Shown here in pieces: positions 20,233 to 26,848 of a DNA stretch of 64,000 nucleotides (its first letter is position 1; each line of letters begins with the position of its first letter). Source of the stretch: Xanthobacteraceae bacterium (GTDB lineage: Bacteria; Pseudomonadota; Alphaproteobacteria; Rhizobiales; Xanthobacteraceae). Location of the stretch: assembly GCA_029239875.1 (NCBI GenBank), contig JARBUD010000010.1, positions 1-64,000 of the forward strand, read 5' to 3'. The notes below the pieces were generated by a model that saw nothing but the letters and a program-made list of their open reading frames with translations, did no database searches and was not told the origin of the DNA. The translations under genes and the position numbers were made by a program.

Positions 20233-20367
20233 AAAGTATTGATCCGTCATAGCGGCTACCGGCGCAAGCGGGCGCGCGACATATTCCGGCCAACGCCACC
20301 TATCGCCCTGCCAGCGCCGCGCTCCCCGAGCCGCGGGCGCCGGGCCTCGCATTGTCTGGAACCCGCC

Positions 20368-21564
20368 ATGTCGCTCACCCGCATGCCTCTCGCGCTGTTC
20401 GCGCTCACCATCGCCGCCTATGCCATCGGCACCACCGAATTCGTCATCGTCGGCCTCTTGCCGACCGTCGCCGCCGATCTCTCCATCGACCTGCCGCTCG
20501 CCGGCCTGATCGTCAGCGTCTATGCGCTCGGCGTGACCTTCGGCGCGCCGGTGCTCACCGCGCTTACCGGCCGCGTGCCGCGCAAGGCGCTACTGCTCTC
20601 GCTGATGGTGCTGTTCATCGTCGGCAACGCCGCCGCGGCGCTGAGCCCGAGCTACGCCCCGCTCCTCGCCGCCCGCGTGTTCTCCGCCTTCGCGCATGGC
20701 GTGTTCTTCTCGGTCGGCGCCACCATCGCCGCCGATCTGGTCCCCGCCGACAAGCGCGCCTCGGCCATCGCCATGATGTTCATGGGCCTCACCGTCGCCA
20801 TCGTCACCGGCGTGCCGCTCGGCACCTTCATCGGCCAGAGCTTCGGCTGGCGCGCGACCTTCTGGGCGGTGTCCGGCCTCGGCGTCGTCGCCTTCATCGC
20901 CATCGCCGCGCTGCTGCCGTCCAACCTGTCGCGCGCCGCTCCGGCCCGGCTGATCGACCAGGTCCGCGTGCTCGGCTCCGGCCGGCTGCTCATCGTCTAT
21001 GGCATGACCGCGCTCGGCTATGGCGGCACCTTCGTCGCCTTCACCTATCTCGCCTCGATTCTCGAGCAAATCACCGGCTTCGCCTCGTCGAGCGTCAGCC
21101 TGATCCTCGTGCTCTATGGCCTCGCCATCGCCGCCGGCAACCTCATGGGCGGTCGCTTCGCCGACCGCGACCCGGTGAAGGCGCTCACCTACCTGTTCCT
21201 GGCGCAGGCCGCCGTGCTGGCGCTGTTCGCCTTCACCGCGCCCTCGCCCTGGCTTGCCCTGCCGACACTGGCGGCGCTCGGCTTCCTCTCCTTCGCCAAT
21301 GTGCCGGGCCTGCAGATCTATGTCGTCGAGCTGGCGAAGAAGGTGCGGCCCGGCGCGGTCGACGTCGCCTCGGCGCTCAACATCGCCGCCTTCAACCTCG
21401 GCATCGCCATCGGCGCCTGGGTCGGCGGGCGGGTCGTCGCCTCCCCGCTCGGCTTGGAGGCCACGCCCTGGGTCGGCGCCCTCATCGTTGTCGCCGCGCT
21501 GGGGCTGACTATCTGGAGTGGAGCGCTCGACCGCCGCGAAAGCCTCGCCCTGCGCACCGCCTGA
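20368..21564 (+). CDS. MFS transporter, DHA1 (AraJ/YdhP-like)
   Basis: Proton-driven inner-membrane exporter. From the ATG at 20368 it has 398 residues and about 12 transmembrane helices. The first helix carries IGTTEFVIVGLLPTVAADL, typical of the AraJ/YdhP sugar- or drug-efflux group, and TGRVPRKALL fits the loop 2-3 MFS motif. The ORF track extends 119 residues upstream through the LysR promoter region; that extension is not hydrophobic and is rejected. It is followed 21 bases later by an aldo/keto reductase, probably in one transcript. The substrate is unknown. Confidence 0.92.
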   Translation: MSLTRMPLALFALTIAAYAIGTTEFVIVGLLPTVAADLSIDLPLAGLIVSVYALGVTFGAPVLTALTGRVPRKALLLSLMVLFIVGNAAAALSPSYAPLLAARVFSAFAHGVFFSVGATIAADLVPADKRASAIAMMFMGLTVAIVTGVPLGTFIGQSFGWRATFWAVSGLGVVAFIAIAALLPSNLSRAAPARLIDQVRVLGSGRLLIVYGMTALGYGGTFVAFTYLASILEQITGFASSSVSLILVLYGLAIAAGNLMGGRFADRDPVKALTYLFLAQAAVLALFAFTAPSPWLALPTLAALGFLSFANVPGLQIYVVELAKKVRPGAVDVASALNIAAFNLGIAIGAWVGGRVVASPLGLEATPWVGALIVVAALGLTIWSGALDRRESLALRTA

Positions 21565-21585
21565 TTTTTCTCCAGGGAGATTTCC

Positions 21586-22419
21586 ATGCAGACCTATGTC
21601 ACCGCCAACGGCGCGAAGATCCCGGCGCTCGGCTTCGGCACCTTCCGCATGCCCGGTCCGGACACGCTGCGCATGGTGCCGCACGCGCTCAAGGCGGGCT
21701 TCCGCCACATCGACACGGCGCAGATCTACGGCAACGAGGCCGAGGTGGGCGAGGGCATCGCCTGCTCCGGCGTGAAACGCGCCGACATCTTTCTCACCAC
21801 CAAGGTGTGGGTCGACAAGTTCGGCCATGACGCGCTCATCGCCTCGGTCGACGAGAGCCTCGGCAAGCTGAAGACCGACTATGTCGACCTGCTGCTCCTG
21901 CACTGGCCGGCCGGCCACGCTTTGCCCGAGCCGATCGGCGCGCTGAACGAGGTGGTGCGCGCCGGCAAGGTGCGGCACATTGGCGTGTCGAACTTCAACA
22001 CCGCGCAGATGAAGGAGGCGATCGGCCTCAGCCAGGTGCCCCTCGTCACCAACCAGGTCGAGTACCACCCTTATCTCGACCAGAGCCCGGTCATCGAGGC
22101 CGCGCGGGCCGCCGGCCTCTCGGTGACCGGCTATTTCGCCATGGCGGACGGCAAGGTGTTCGGCGATCCCGTTCTGAAGGACATCGCCGCCCGCCACGGC
22201 AAGAGCGTCGCGCAAATCGTGCTGCGCTGGGTGATCCAGCAGGACAAGCTGATCGTGCTGTCCAAGACCGCGACCGAGGCCCGGGTGGCCGAGAACCTCG
22301 CCATCTTCGACTTCGAGCTCTCGGGCGAGGAGATGGCGGCGATCCACGGCCTCGCCAAGCCCGACGGGCGCCTCGTCAGCCCCGGTGGCCTCGCGCCGGT
22401 CTGGGACAAGGCGGCCTGA
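21586..22419 (+). CDS. Aldo/keto reductase (2,5-diketogluconate reductase-like)
   Basis: NADPH-dependent reductase of carbonyl compounds with a TIM barrel. 277 residues, the normal size. The catalytic tetrad can be read: Asp and Tyr in FRHIDTAQIYGNE, Lys in FLTTKVW, and His in LLLHWP. The cofactor segment is in the C-terminal [17 protein letters not shown] lies ahead of the ATG. Paired with the MFS gene and LysR regulator, it may detoxify or reduce a reactive aldehyde or keto sugar that the transporter removes; this link is inferred from context. Confidence 0.93.
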   Translation: MQTYVTANGAKIPALGFGTFRMPGPDTLRMVPHALKAGFRHIDTAQIYGNEAEVGEGIACSGVKRADIFLTTKVWVDKFGHDALIASVDESLGKLKTDYVDLLLLHWPAGHALPEPIGALNEVVRAGKVRHIGVSNFNTAQMKEAIGLSQVPLVTNQVEYHPYLDQSPVIEAARAAGLSVTGYFAMADGKVFGDPVLKDIAARHGKSVAQIVLRWVIQQDKLIVLSKTATEARVAENLAIFDFELSGEEMAAIHGLAKPDGRLVSPGGLAPVWDKAA

Positions 22420-22441
22420 TCCACGGCCTGCAATCCTACCT

Positions 22442-22598
22442 CCCTCATCCCCGGGGCTTGACCCGGGGATACAGCCTTTGCTTCCGGGAGCGCGCCCGGT
22501 CCAGGTCTGGATGGCCGGAACTCGGGCTTGCCCGAGTTCCTCGTTGTGGAGACCGAAGTCGGCAAATGCCGACTTCGGGTCAAGCCCGGCCATGAGGG
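22442..22598. repeat. Intergenic palindromic repeat, family B, copy 2, with two nested hairpins
   Basis: Ends CCCTCATCCCCGGGG and CCCGGCCATGAGGG match the copy at 7731-7819. This copy is longer and carries two perfect hairpins: GGAACTCGGGC/GCCCGAGTTCC at 22517-22540 and CCGAAGTCGGCA/TGCCGACTTCGG at 22553-22578. The second looks inserted between GGCCGG and GGGTCAAGCCCGG of the unit. The gap before the TetR gene otherwise holds an A/T-rich stretch near 22610-22660 that probably contains its promoter. Confidence 0.7.
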
Positions 22599-22693
22599 AA
22601 GAGATGCTCCGGGTTTATTCTTATTCCCATCAGCTATGTTTTCGTGTTCATAACGCTCAGGGGAACGACAGGACGCCGGTGCGGGAGGACACG

Positions 22694-23260
22694 TTGCGGG
22701 TCACCAAGCAGAAGGTCGCCGAGCATCATCGGTCGATCCTCGCCTCCGCCTCCCGCCTGTTCCGCGAGCGCGGCTTCAACGATGTCGGCGTCGCCGAGAT
22801 CATGCAGGCGAGCGGCTTGACCCACGGCGCCTTCTACGGCCATTTCCGCTCCAAGGCCGACCTCGCCGGCCAGGCCTGCCGGCAGGCCTGCACCGAGGGC
22901 CTCGCCCGCTGGCAGAAGGCGGCGAGCCTCTCCGCCATCGTCGGCCGCTATCTCAGCCCTTCCCACCGCGACGACCCGGCGACCGGCTGTGGGCTCTCGG
23001 CGCTTGCCGCCGAGGCCGCGCGCCAGGCGCCGGAATTGCAGAAGAACTATGCCGAAGGCCTGTCGGGCTTCATCGACGCCGTCGAGCAGCGCCTCGACGA
23101 GGCGGACCCGCTGGCCCGCCGCCGCCAGGCGATCGCCGTCCTCGCCTCGATGATCGGCGCGCTCACCATGGCCCGCGGCGTCGCCGCCGGCGACCCGGAA
23201 CTGTCGGACGAGATATTGCAGAGCGTCCGCGCCGAGCTCGACGCGCGGTTCGGCGACTGA
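22694..23260 (+). CDS. TetR family transcriptional regulator
   Basis: 188 residues from a TTG start chosen because GGGAGG lies five bases ahead of it; the residues upstream in the ORF track come from the repeat and are not coding. The helix-turn-helix is near residues 28-50 (VAEIMQASGLTHGAFYGHFRSKADL). The C-terminal ligand domain is ordinary for the AcrR group. Its target is not obvious: the gene stands alone between the aldo/keto reductase and amiC, all on the same strand. The upstream reductase or its own promoter are candidates. Confidence 0.9.
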   Translation: MRVTKQKVAEHHRSILASASRLFRERGFNDVGVAEIMQASGLTHGAFYGHFRSKADLAGQACRQACTEGLARWQKAASLSAIVGRYLSPSHRDDPATGCGLSALAAEAARQAPELQKNYAEGLSGFIDAVEQRLDEADPLARRRQAIAVLASMIGALTMARGVAAGDPELSDEILQSVRAELDARFGD

Positions 23261-23380
23261 GGCGCTGCGACTGACGCGCTCCGTCCGAGGCCCCGTCTGG
23301 GGCAAATGCCGTATTGCCTCCACCCGTCACCGCTGGGCACAAGCATCGGACATGTTTGCGTGCCGGGGTGAAGCGAGCCG

Positions 23381-24550
23381 ATGACGAGTGGTCCTGAGAA
23401 TGCCTCCCGGCCCTGGCGCATCGGCGTGCTGTTCTCCGCCACCGGCGTGACCGCGGCGGTCGAGACCTCCCAGCGCGGCGGCACGCTGCTCGCCATCGAC
23501 GAGATCAACGCCGCCGGCGGCGTTCTCGGCCGGCCGGTCGAGGCGGTGGTCTATGATCCGGCCTCCGACCCGAAATCCTATCGCCGCTATGCCGAGAAGC
23601 TGCTCGGCGAGGACGGGGTGCGGCTGATCTTCGGCTGCTACATGTCCTCCACCCGCAAGGCGATCCTGCCGGTGGTCGAGGCCTATCGCGGCCTGCTGTT
23701 CTACCCGACGCTCTATGAGGGTTTCGAGTACTCCCGCCACTGCGTCTACACCGGCGCGGCGCCGAACCAGAACTCGATCCAGCTCGCCAAGTACCTGCTG
23801 GGCACCTATGGCAACCGCTTCTTCATGATCGGCTCGAACTACGTCTTTCCCTACGAGTCGAACCGCATCATGAGCGACTTCGTCATCCAGTCGCGCGGCA
23901 AGGTGCTGGACGAGGTCTATGTGCCGCTCGGCGCCGGCGCGGCCGATTTCGAGCGGGTGATGGCGAAGGTGAGGAAGGCCGCCCCCGACGTCATCTTCTC
24001 CACCGTCGTCGGCGCGGACACGGCGACGCTCTACGAGGCGCACCGCGCCGCGGGCTTCGATGCCGCAAGTCTCCCCATCGCCAGCCTCACCACCGGCGAG
24101 GCGGAGGTGGCGCTGATGGCGCCCGAGGCGGCCGCCGGCCACGTCACCGCCGCGCCCTTCTTCGAGACGCTGGGCACCCCCGCCGCCCGCCGCTTCGTGC
24201 AAGCCTTCAAGGCCCGCAACGGCGCGGATGCGCCGGTGACCGCCGCCGCCGAGGCCGCCTATTTCCAGGTGCATCTCGCCTTGCGCGCCCTCGCCCGCGC
24301 CGGCACCGACGCGCCCGACGCGTTGCTGGCGCAACTCGCCGATTCCGAATTCGACGCGCCGCAGGGCCGGGTCCGCGTCGACGCGCAAACCAATCACACC
24401 TGGCTCTGGCCGCGCGTCGCCCGGCTCGACGGCAAGGGCCGCTTCCAGATCGTCTGGAACCCCGGCACGCGGGTGAAGCCCGATCCCTATTGCGTGGTGC
24501 AGAGCCTCGACGACTGGTCGGCGGACGGCCTGCACCCCGAGCCCTCCTAG
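23381..24550 (+). CDS. amiC: Amidase sensor/negative regulator AmiC
   Basis: 389 residues of periplasmic-binding-protein fold, without a signal peptide, so it stays in the cytoplasm. Similarity to Pseudomonas AmiC runs the full length: GVLFSATGVTA at the start, FGCYMSSTRKAILPVVEAY, YPTLYEGFEYS, APNQNSIQLA, VFSTVVGADTATLY-type segments, PIASLTTGEAEV, and a C-terminal RPDPY/KPDPYCVVQSLDDWS. In the known system AmiC binds amides and releases AmiR, and without inducer it holds AmiR inactive. It lies 12 bases upstream of amiR. An alternative reading as a urea/branched-chain amino acid ABC binding protein is unlikely because of the missing signal peptide and the amiR/amiE partners. Confidence 0.94.
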   Translation: MTSGPENASRPWRIGVLFSATGVTAAVETSQRGGTLLAIDEINAAGGVLGRPVEAVVYDPASDPKSYRRYAEKLLGEDGVRLIFGCYMSSTRKAILPVVEAYRGLLFYPTLYEGFEYSRHCVYTGAAPNQNSIQLAKYLLGTYGNRFFMIGSNYVFPYESNRIMSDFVIQSRGKVLDEVYVPLGAGAADFERVMAKVRKAAPDVIFSTVVGADTATLYEAHRAAGFDAASLPIASLTTGEAEVALMAPEAAAGHVTAAPFFETLGTPAARRFVQAFKARNGADAPVTAAAEAAYFQVHLALRALARAGTDAPDALLAQLADSEFDAPQGRVRVDAQTNHTWLWPRVARLDGKGRFQIVWNPGTRVKPDPYCVVQSLDDWSADGLHPEPS

Positions 24551-24562
24551 AGCGAGGGCGGC

Positions 24563-25165
24563 ATGGCGATCCAGATTCTCAAGGACCTGCGCGGGCTGCG
24601 CGTCCACGTCATCCACCCGCCAGACGAGGAGCGCGGCAGCCTGGTCGAGCATCTGCGCCGCATCGGCTGCATGGTGGAGATCACCTGGCCGGTGCCGGCC
24701 GACTGGCCCGCCGCCGACATCGTGCTGCTCGCCATCGAGCAGGATACGCGGGCCGAAATCCTGAAGCTGCTGAAATCCGATCCGGACGCGCGGCCGACGC
24801 TGATCGCCATCGTCGGCTACGAGAACCCCTCGACGCTGCAGCTCGTGCTGGAATCGGGCGCCGTCGCGGTGGTGGAGCGGCCGATCCGCCCCTTCGGCCT
24901 GCTGACCAACCTCACCATCGCCCGCAGCCTGTGGCTGGAGCGCGAGGAGGCGCGTCGGCGTGTCGCCAAGCTGGAGCGCAAGCTCTCCGGCATCCAGAAG
25001 ATCCAGAAGGCCAAGACCATCCTCATGGAGAGCCAGGGGCTGAGCGAGGAGGAGGCCTATCAGAGCATCCGCCGCCAGGCCATGGCCAAGCGCGTGCCGA
25101 TGGAGGACATGGCGCTCGCCATCATCAACGCCAGCGAATTGCTGAACTTCCGCCCCAAGGCGTGA
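24563..25165 (+). CDS. amiR: Antitermination regulator AmiR, ANTAR domain
   Basis: 200 residues: an N-terminal pseudo-receiver (about 10-125) lacking the usual phosphoacceptor pattern, a coiled coil (EREEARRRVAKLERKL), and a C-terminal ANTAR domain from about 150 (LMESQGLSEEEAYQSIRRQA, then MALAIINASELL). ANTAR proteins bind nascent mRNA and stop formation of a leader terminator. Here the terminator sits between amiR and amiE, so amiE is the likely target. AmiR of Pseudomonas is about the same length and layout. Confidence 0.94.
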   Translation: MAIQILKDLRGLRVHVIHPPDEERGSLVEHLRRIGCMVEITWPVPADWPAADIVLLAIEQDTRAEILKLLKSDPDARPTLIAIVGYENPSTLQLVLESGAVAVVERPIRPFGLLTNLTIARSLWLEREEARRRVAKLERKLSGIQKIQKAKTILMESQGLSEEEAYQSIRRQAMAKRVPMEDMALAIINASELLNFRPKA

Positions 25166-25204
25166 GGCGTGCCGAACCGGCAACACCGGCATTTGCCGGG
25201 GGTG

Positions 25205-25220
25205 CCGAAGGGCGCTTCGG
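25205..25220. repeat. Short perfect hairpin after amiR
   Basis: CCGAAG and CTTCGG pair around GGCG. Just upstream are CCGGC/GCCGG inversions around ATTTGCC. The group resembles the hairpin module at 22553-22578 and may be part of a repeat rather than the amiE leader. Confidence 0.45.
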
Positions 25221-25268
25221 CTTGAACTCACCGAGCGGCGATGATTAGATGCTCGGCATGGACGCTTT

Positions 25269-25373
25269 CCGGGCATCTTCGCCCGGCGGCGTCATCTGCC
25301 CGGTCATCGATGCTGCTGATCGGGCGCGGCGGTGAAGCCCGGAAGGCTCGCGAGAGCCTGTCGGGCTTTTTTT
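25269..25373 (+). promoter_or_regulatory. amiE leader: two hairpins, competing pairing and a terminator
   Basis: Hairpin 1 (25269-25286) is CCGGGC/GCCCGG around a six-base loop ATCTTC. Hairpin 2 (25298-25325) pairs GCCCG and TCA with TGA and CGGGC. The terminator (25336-25373) pairs AGCCCG plus AGGCTC with GAGCCT plus CGGGCT around GCGA and runs into seven T. The CGGGC of hairpin 2 could instead pair with GCCCG in the left arm of the terminator, which would prevent termination. ANTAR targets are normally two hexaloop hairpins with A at loop position 1 and G at position 4; hairpin 1 has the A but not the G, so the exact AmiR site is not settled. Confidence 0.7.
25336..25373 (+). terminator. 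Leader terminator ahead of amiE
   Basis: A two-part stem of twelve pairs with a GA/GT internal mismatch, a GCGA loop and a run of seven T. It ends about 150 bases before the amiE start codon, so it must be read through for amiE expression from the amiCR promoter. No clear second promoter is visible between it and amiE. Confidence 0.9.
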
Positions 25374-25521
25374 GTGCCTGGCATCCGGCGGGACGACGCT
25401 GTCCCCGCCGACCCGCAGCGAGAGCCGGCGATCTCCGATCCCGGCACCAGCCATCCCACAACGCAATGGCCCGGCCGCTTGCGCATGAGCGCCTGCGCGC
25501 CTTCACGCGAGGAGAACACCC

Positions 25522-26559
25522 ATGTTGCACGGCGACGTTTCCAGCAGCAAAGACACCGTTGGCGTAGCGGTCGTGAACTACAAGATGCCGCGGCTGCACA
25601 CCAAGGCCGAGGTGCTCGCCAACGCCAAGAAGATCGCCGACATGATCGTCGGCATGAAGACGGGCCTGCCGGGCATGGACCTCGTCATCTTCCCGGAATA
25701 TTCGACCCACGGGATCATGTATGATTCCAAGGAGATGTACGACACGGCCGCCACCGTGCCGGGCGAGGAGACCGAGATCTTCGCCGAGGCCTGCCGCAAG
25801 GCGAAGGTGTGGGGCGTCTTCTCCCTCACCGGCGAGCGCCACGAGGAGCACCCCAGCAAAGCGCCCTACAACACGCTCATCCTGATGAACGACAAGGGCG
25901 AGATCGTGCAGAAATACCGCAAGATCATGCCCTGGGTGCCGATCGAGGGCTGGTATCCCGGCAACTGCACCTATGTCTCGGAAGGCCCGAAGGGGTTGAA
26001 GGTCTCGCTCATCATCTGCGACGACGGCAACTACCCGGAAATCTGGCGCGACTGCGCCATGAAGGGCGCCGAGCTGATCGTGCGCTGCCAGGGCTACATG
26101 TACCCGGCCAAGGACCAGCAGGTGATCATGGCCAAGGCCATGGCCTGGGCGAACAATTCCTATGTCGCGGTGGCCAATGCCGCCGGCTTCGACGGTGTCT
26201 ACTCCTACTTTGGCCACTCGGCGATCATCGGCTTCGACGGCCGCACGCTGGGCGAATGCGGCGAGGAGGAGTACGGCATCCAGTACGCCGCGCTCTCCAC
26301 CTCGCTGATCCGCGACGCGCGCAAGAACATGCAGTCGGAGAACCACCTCTTCAAGCTCGTGCACCGCGGCTACACCGGCATGATCAACTCCGGCGACGGC
26401 GACAAGGGCGCCGCCGAATGCCCCTACGACTTCTACAAGAAGTGGATCGCCGACCCCGAAGGCACGCGCGAGATGGTGGAATCCTTCACCCGCCCGATGG
26501 TCGGCACCGAGGAATGCCCGATCGAAGGGATTCCGAACCCCGATACCGCGCATCGGTGA
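25522..26559 (+). CDS. amiE: Aliphatic amidase AmiE
   Basis: Cytoplasmic nitrilase-superfamily enzyme that hydrolyses short aliphatic amides such as acetamide to the acid and ammonia. 345 residues, nearly identical in length to the Pseudomonas enzyme. The catalytic triad falls at the family positions: Glu59 (VIFPEYS), Lys134 (KYRKIMP) and Cys166 ([10 protein letters not shown]). A GAGGAGAA ribosome binding site precedes the ATG. It is the output gene of the amiC-amiR-leader unit. Formamidase AmiF is a close relative, but the presence of AmiC and AmiR supports AmiE. Confidence 0.96.
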   Translation: MLHGDVSSSKDTVGVAVVNYKMPRLHTKAEVLANAKKIADMIVGMKTGLPGMDLVIFPEYSTHGIMYDSKEMYDTAATVPGEETEIFAEACRKAKVWGVFSLTGERHEEHPSKAPYNTLILMNDKGEIVQKYRKIMPWVPIEGWYPGNCTYVSEGPKGLKVSLIICDDGNYPEIWRDCAMKGAELIVRCQGYMYPAKDQQVIMAKAMAWANNSYVAVANAAGFDGVYSYFGHSAIIGFDGRTLGECGEEEYGIQYAALSTSLIRDARKNMQSENHLFKLVHRGYTGMINSGDGDKGAAECPYDFYKKWIADPEGTREMVESFTRPMVGTEECPIEGIPNPDTAHR

Positions 26560-26640
26560 AGAAGGGACGGCCAGATCTCCCGTCCTCCACCCCACACAAC
26601 GTCATGGCCGGGCTCGTCACGGCCATCCATTCCCGATGGC

Positions 26641-26750
26641 CGTCATCCTGAGGTGCCCGACCAACGGTCGGGCCTCGAAGGATGCTCGTCTTGGTGCACT
26701 ATAACGACCATCCTTCGAGGCTCGCCGCGCTCGCACCTCAGGATGACGGC
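26641..26750. repeat. Intergenic palindromic repeat, family A, copy 2
   Basis: CGTCATCCTGAGGTGC at the left and GCACCTCAGGATGACG at the right are exact complements, with CCTCGAAGGATG and CATCCTTCGAGG inside, also complementary. It lies between the converging amiE and VWA-protein genes. The left flank (26600-26640) carries further GATGGCC/GGCCATC inversions. Confidence 0.8.
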
Positions 26751-26766
26751 GCTCCTTTTGGGGGCT

Positions 26767-26812
26767 CGTCATGCTGAGGTGCCGGCGCATGGCACCGGCC
26801 TCGAAGCACGCA
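26767..26812. repeat. Diverged half copy of repeat family A
   Basis: CGTCATGCTGAGGTGC followed by GGCCTCGAAGCACGCA copies the left half of the unit at 26641 with two changed bases that alter both arms (ATCCT to ATGCT, GGATG to GCACG). GTGCCGG/CCGGC forms the inner hairpin. Confidence 0.55.
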
Positions 26813-26848
26813 GGCGCGTGCCGCCCTACCGCTCGCAACGACCGGCAC

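Noticed and set aside
20011-20367. N-terminal extension of the MFS ORF
   Set aside because: Overlaps the LysR gene and its operator region and is not membrane-like.
20590-22593. 667-aa minus-strand ORF opposite the MFS and AKR genes
   Set aside because: Covers two clear plus-strand genes and a repeat; no domain.
22385-22693. N-terminal extension of the TetR ORF
   Set aside because: Encoded by the family B repeat; the GGGAGG-TTG start is better supported.
23381-24550. Urea or branched-chain amino acid ABC binding protein
   Set aside because: No signal peptide and no permease genes; amiR and amiE neighbours and full-length similarity favour AmiC.
26560-26848. Possible CRISPR array in the repeat-rich gap after amiE
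   Set aside because: The repeats are inverted halves of one palindrome, not evenly spaced direct repeats, and no cas gene is present.
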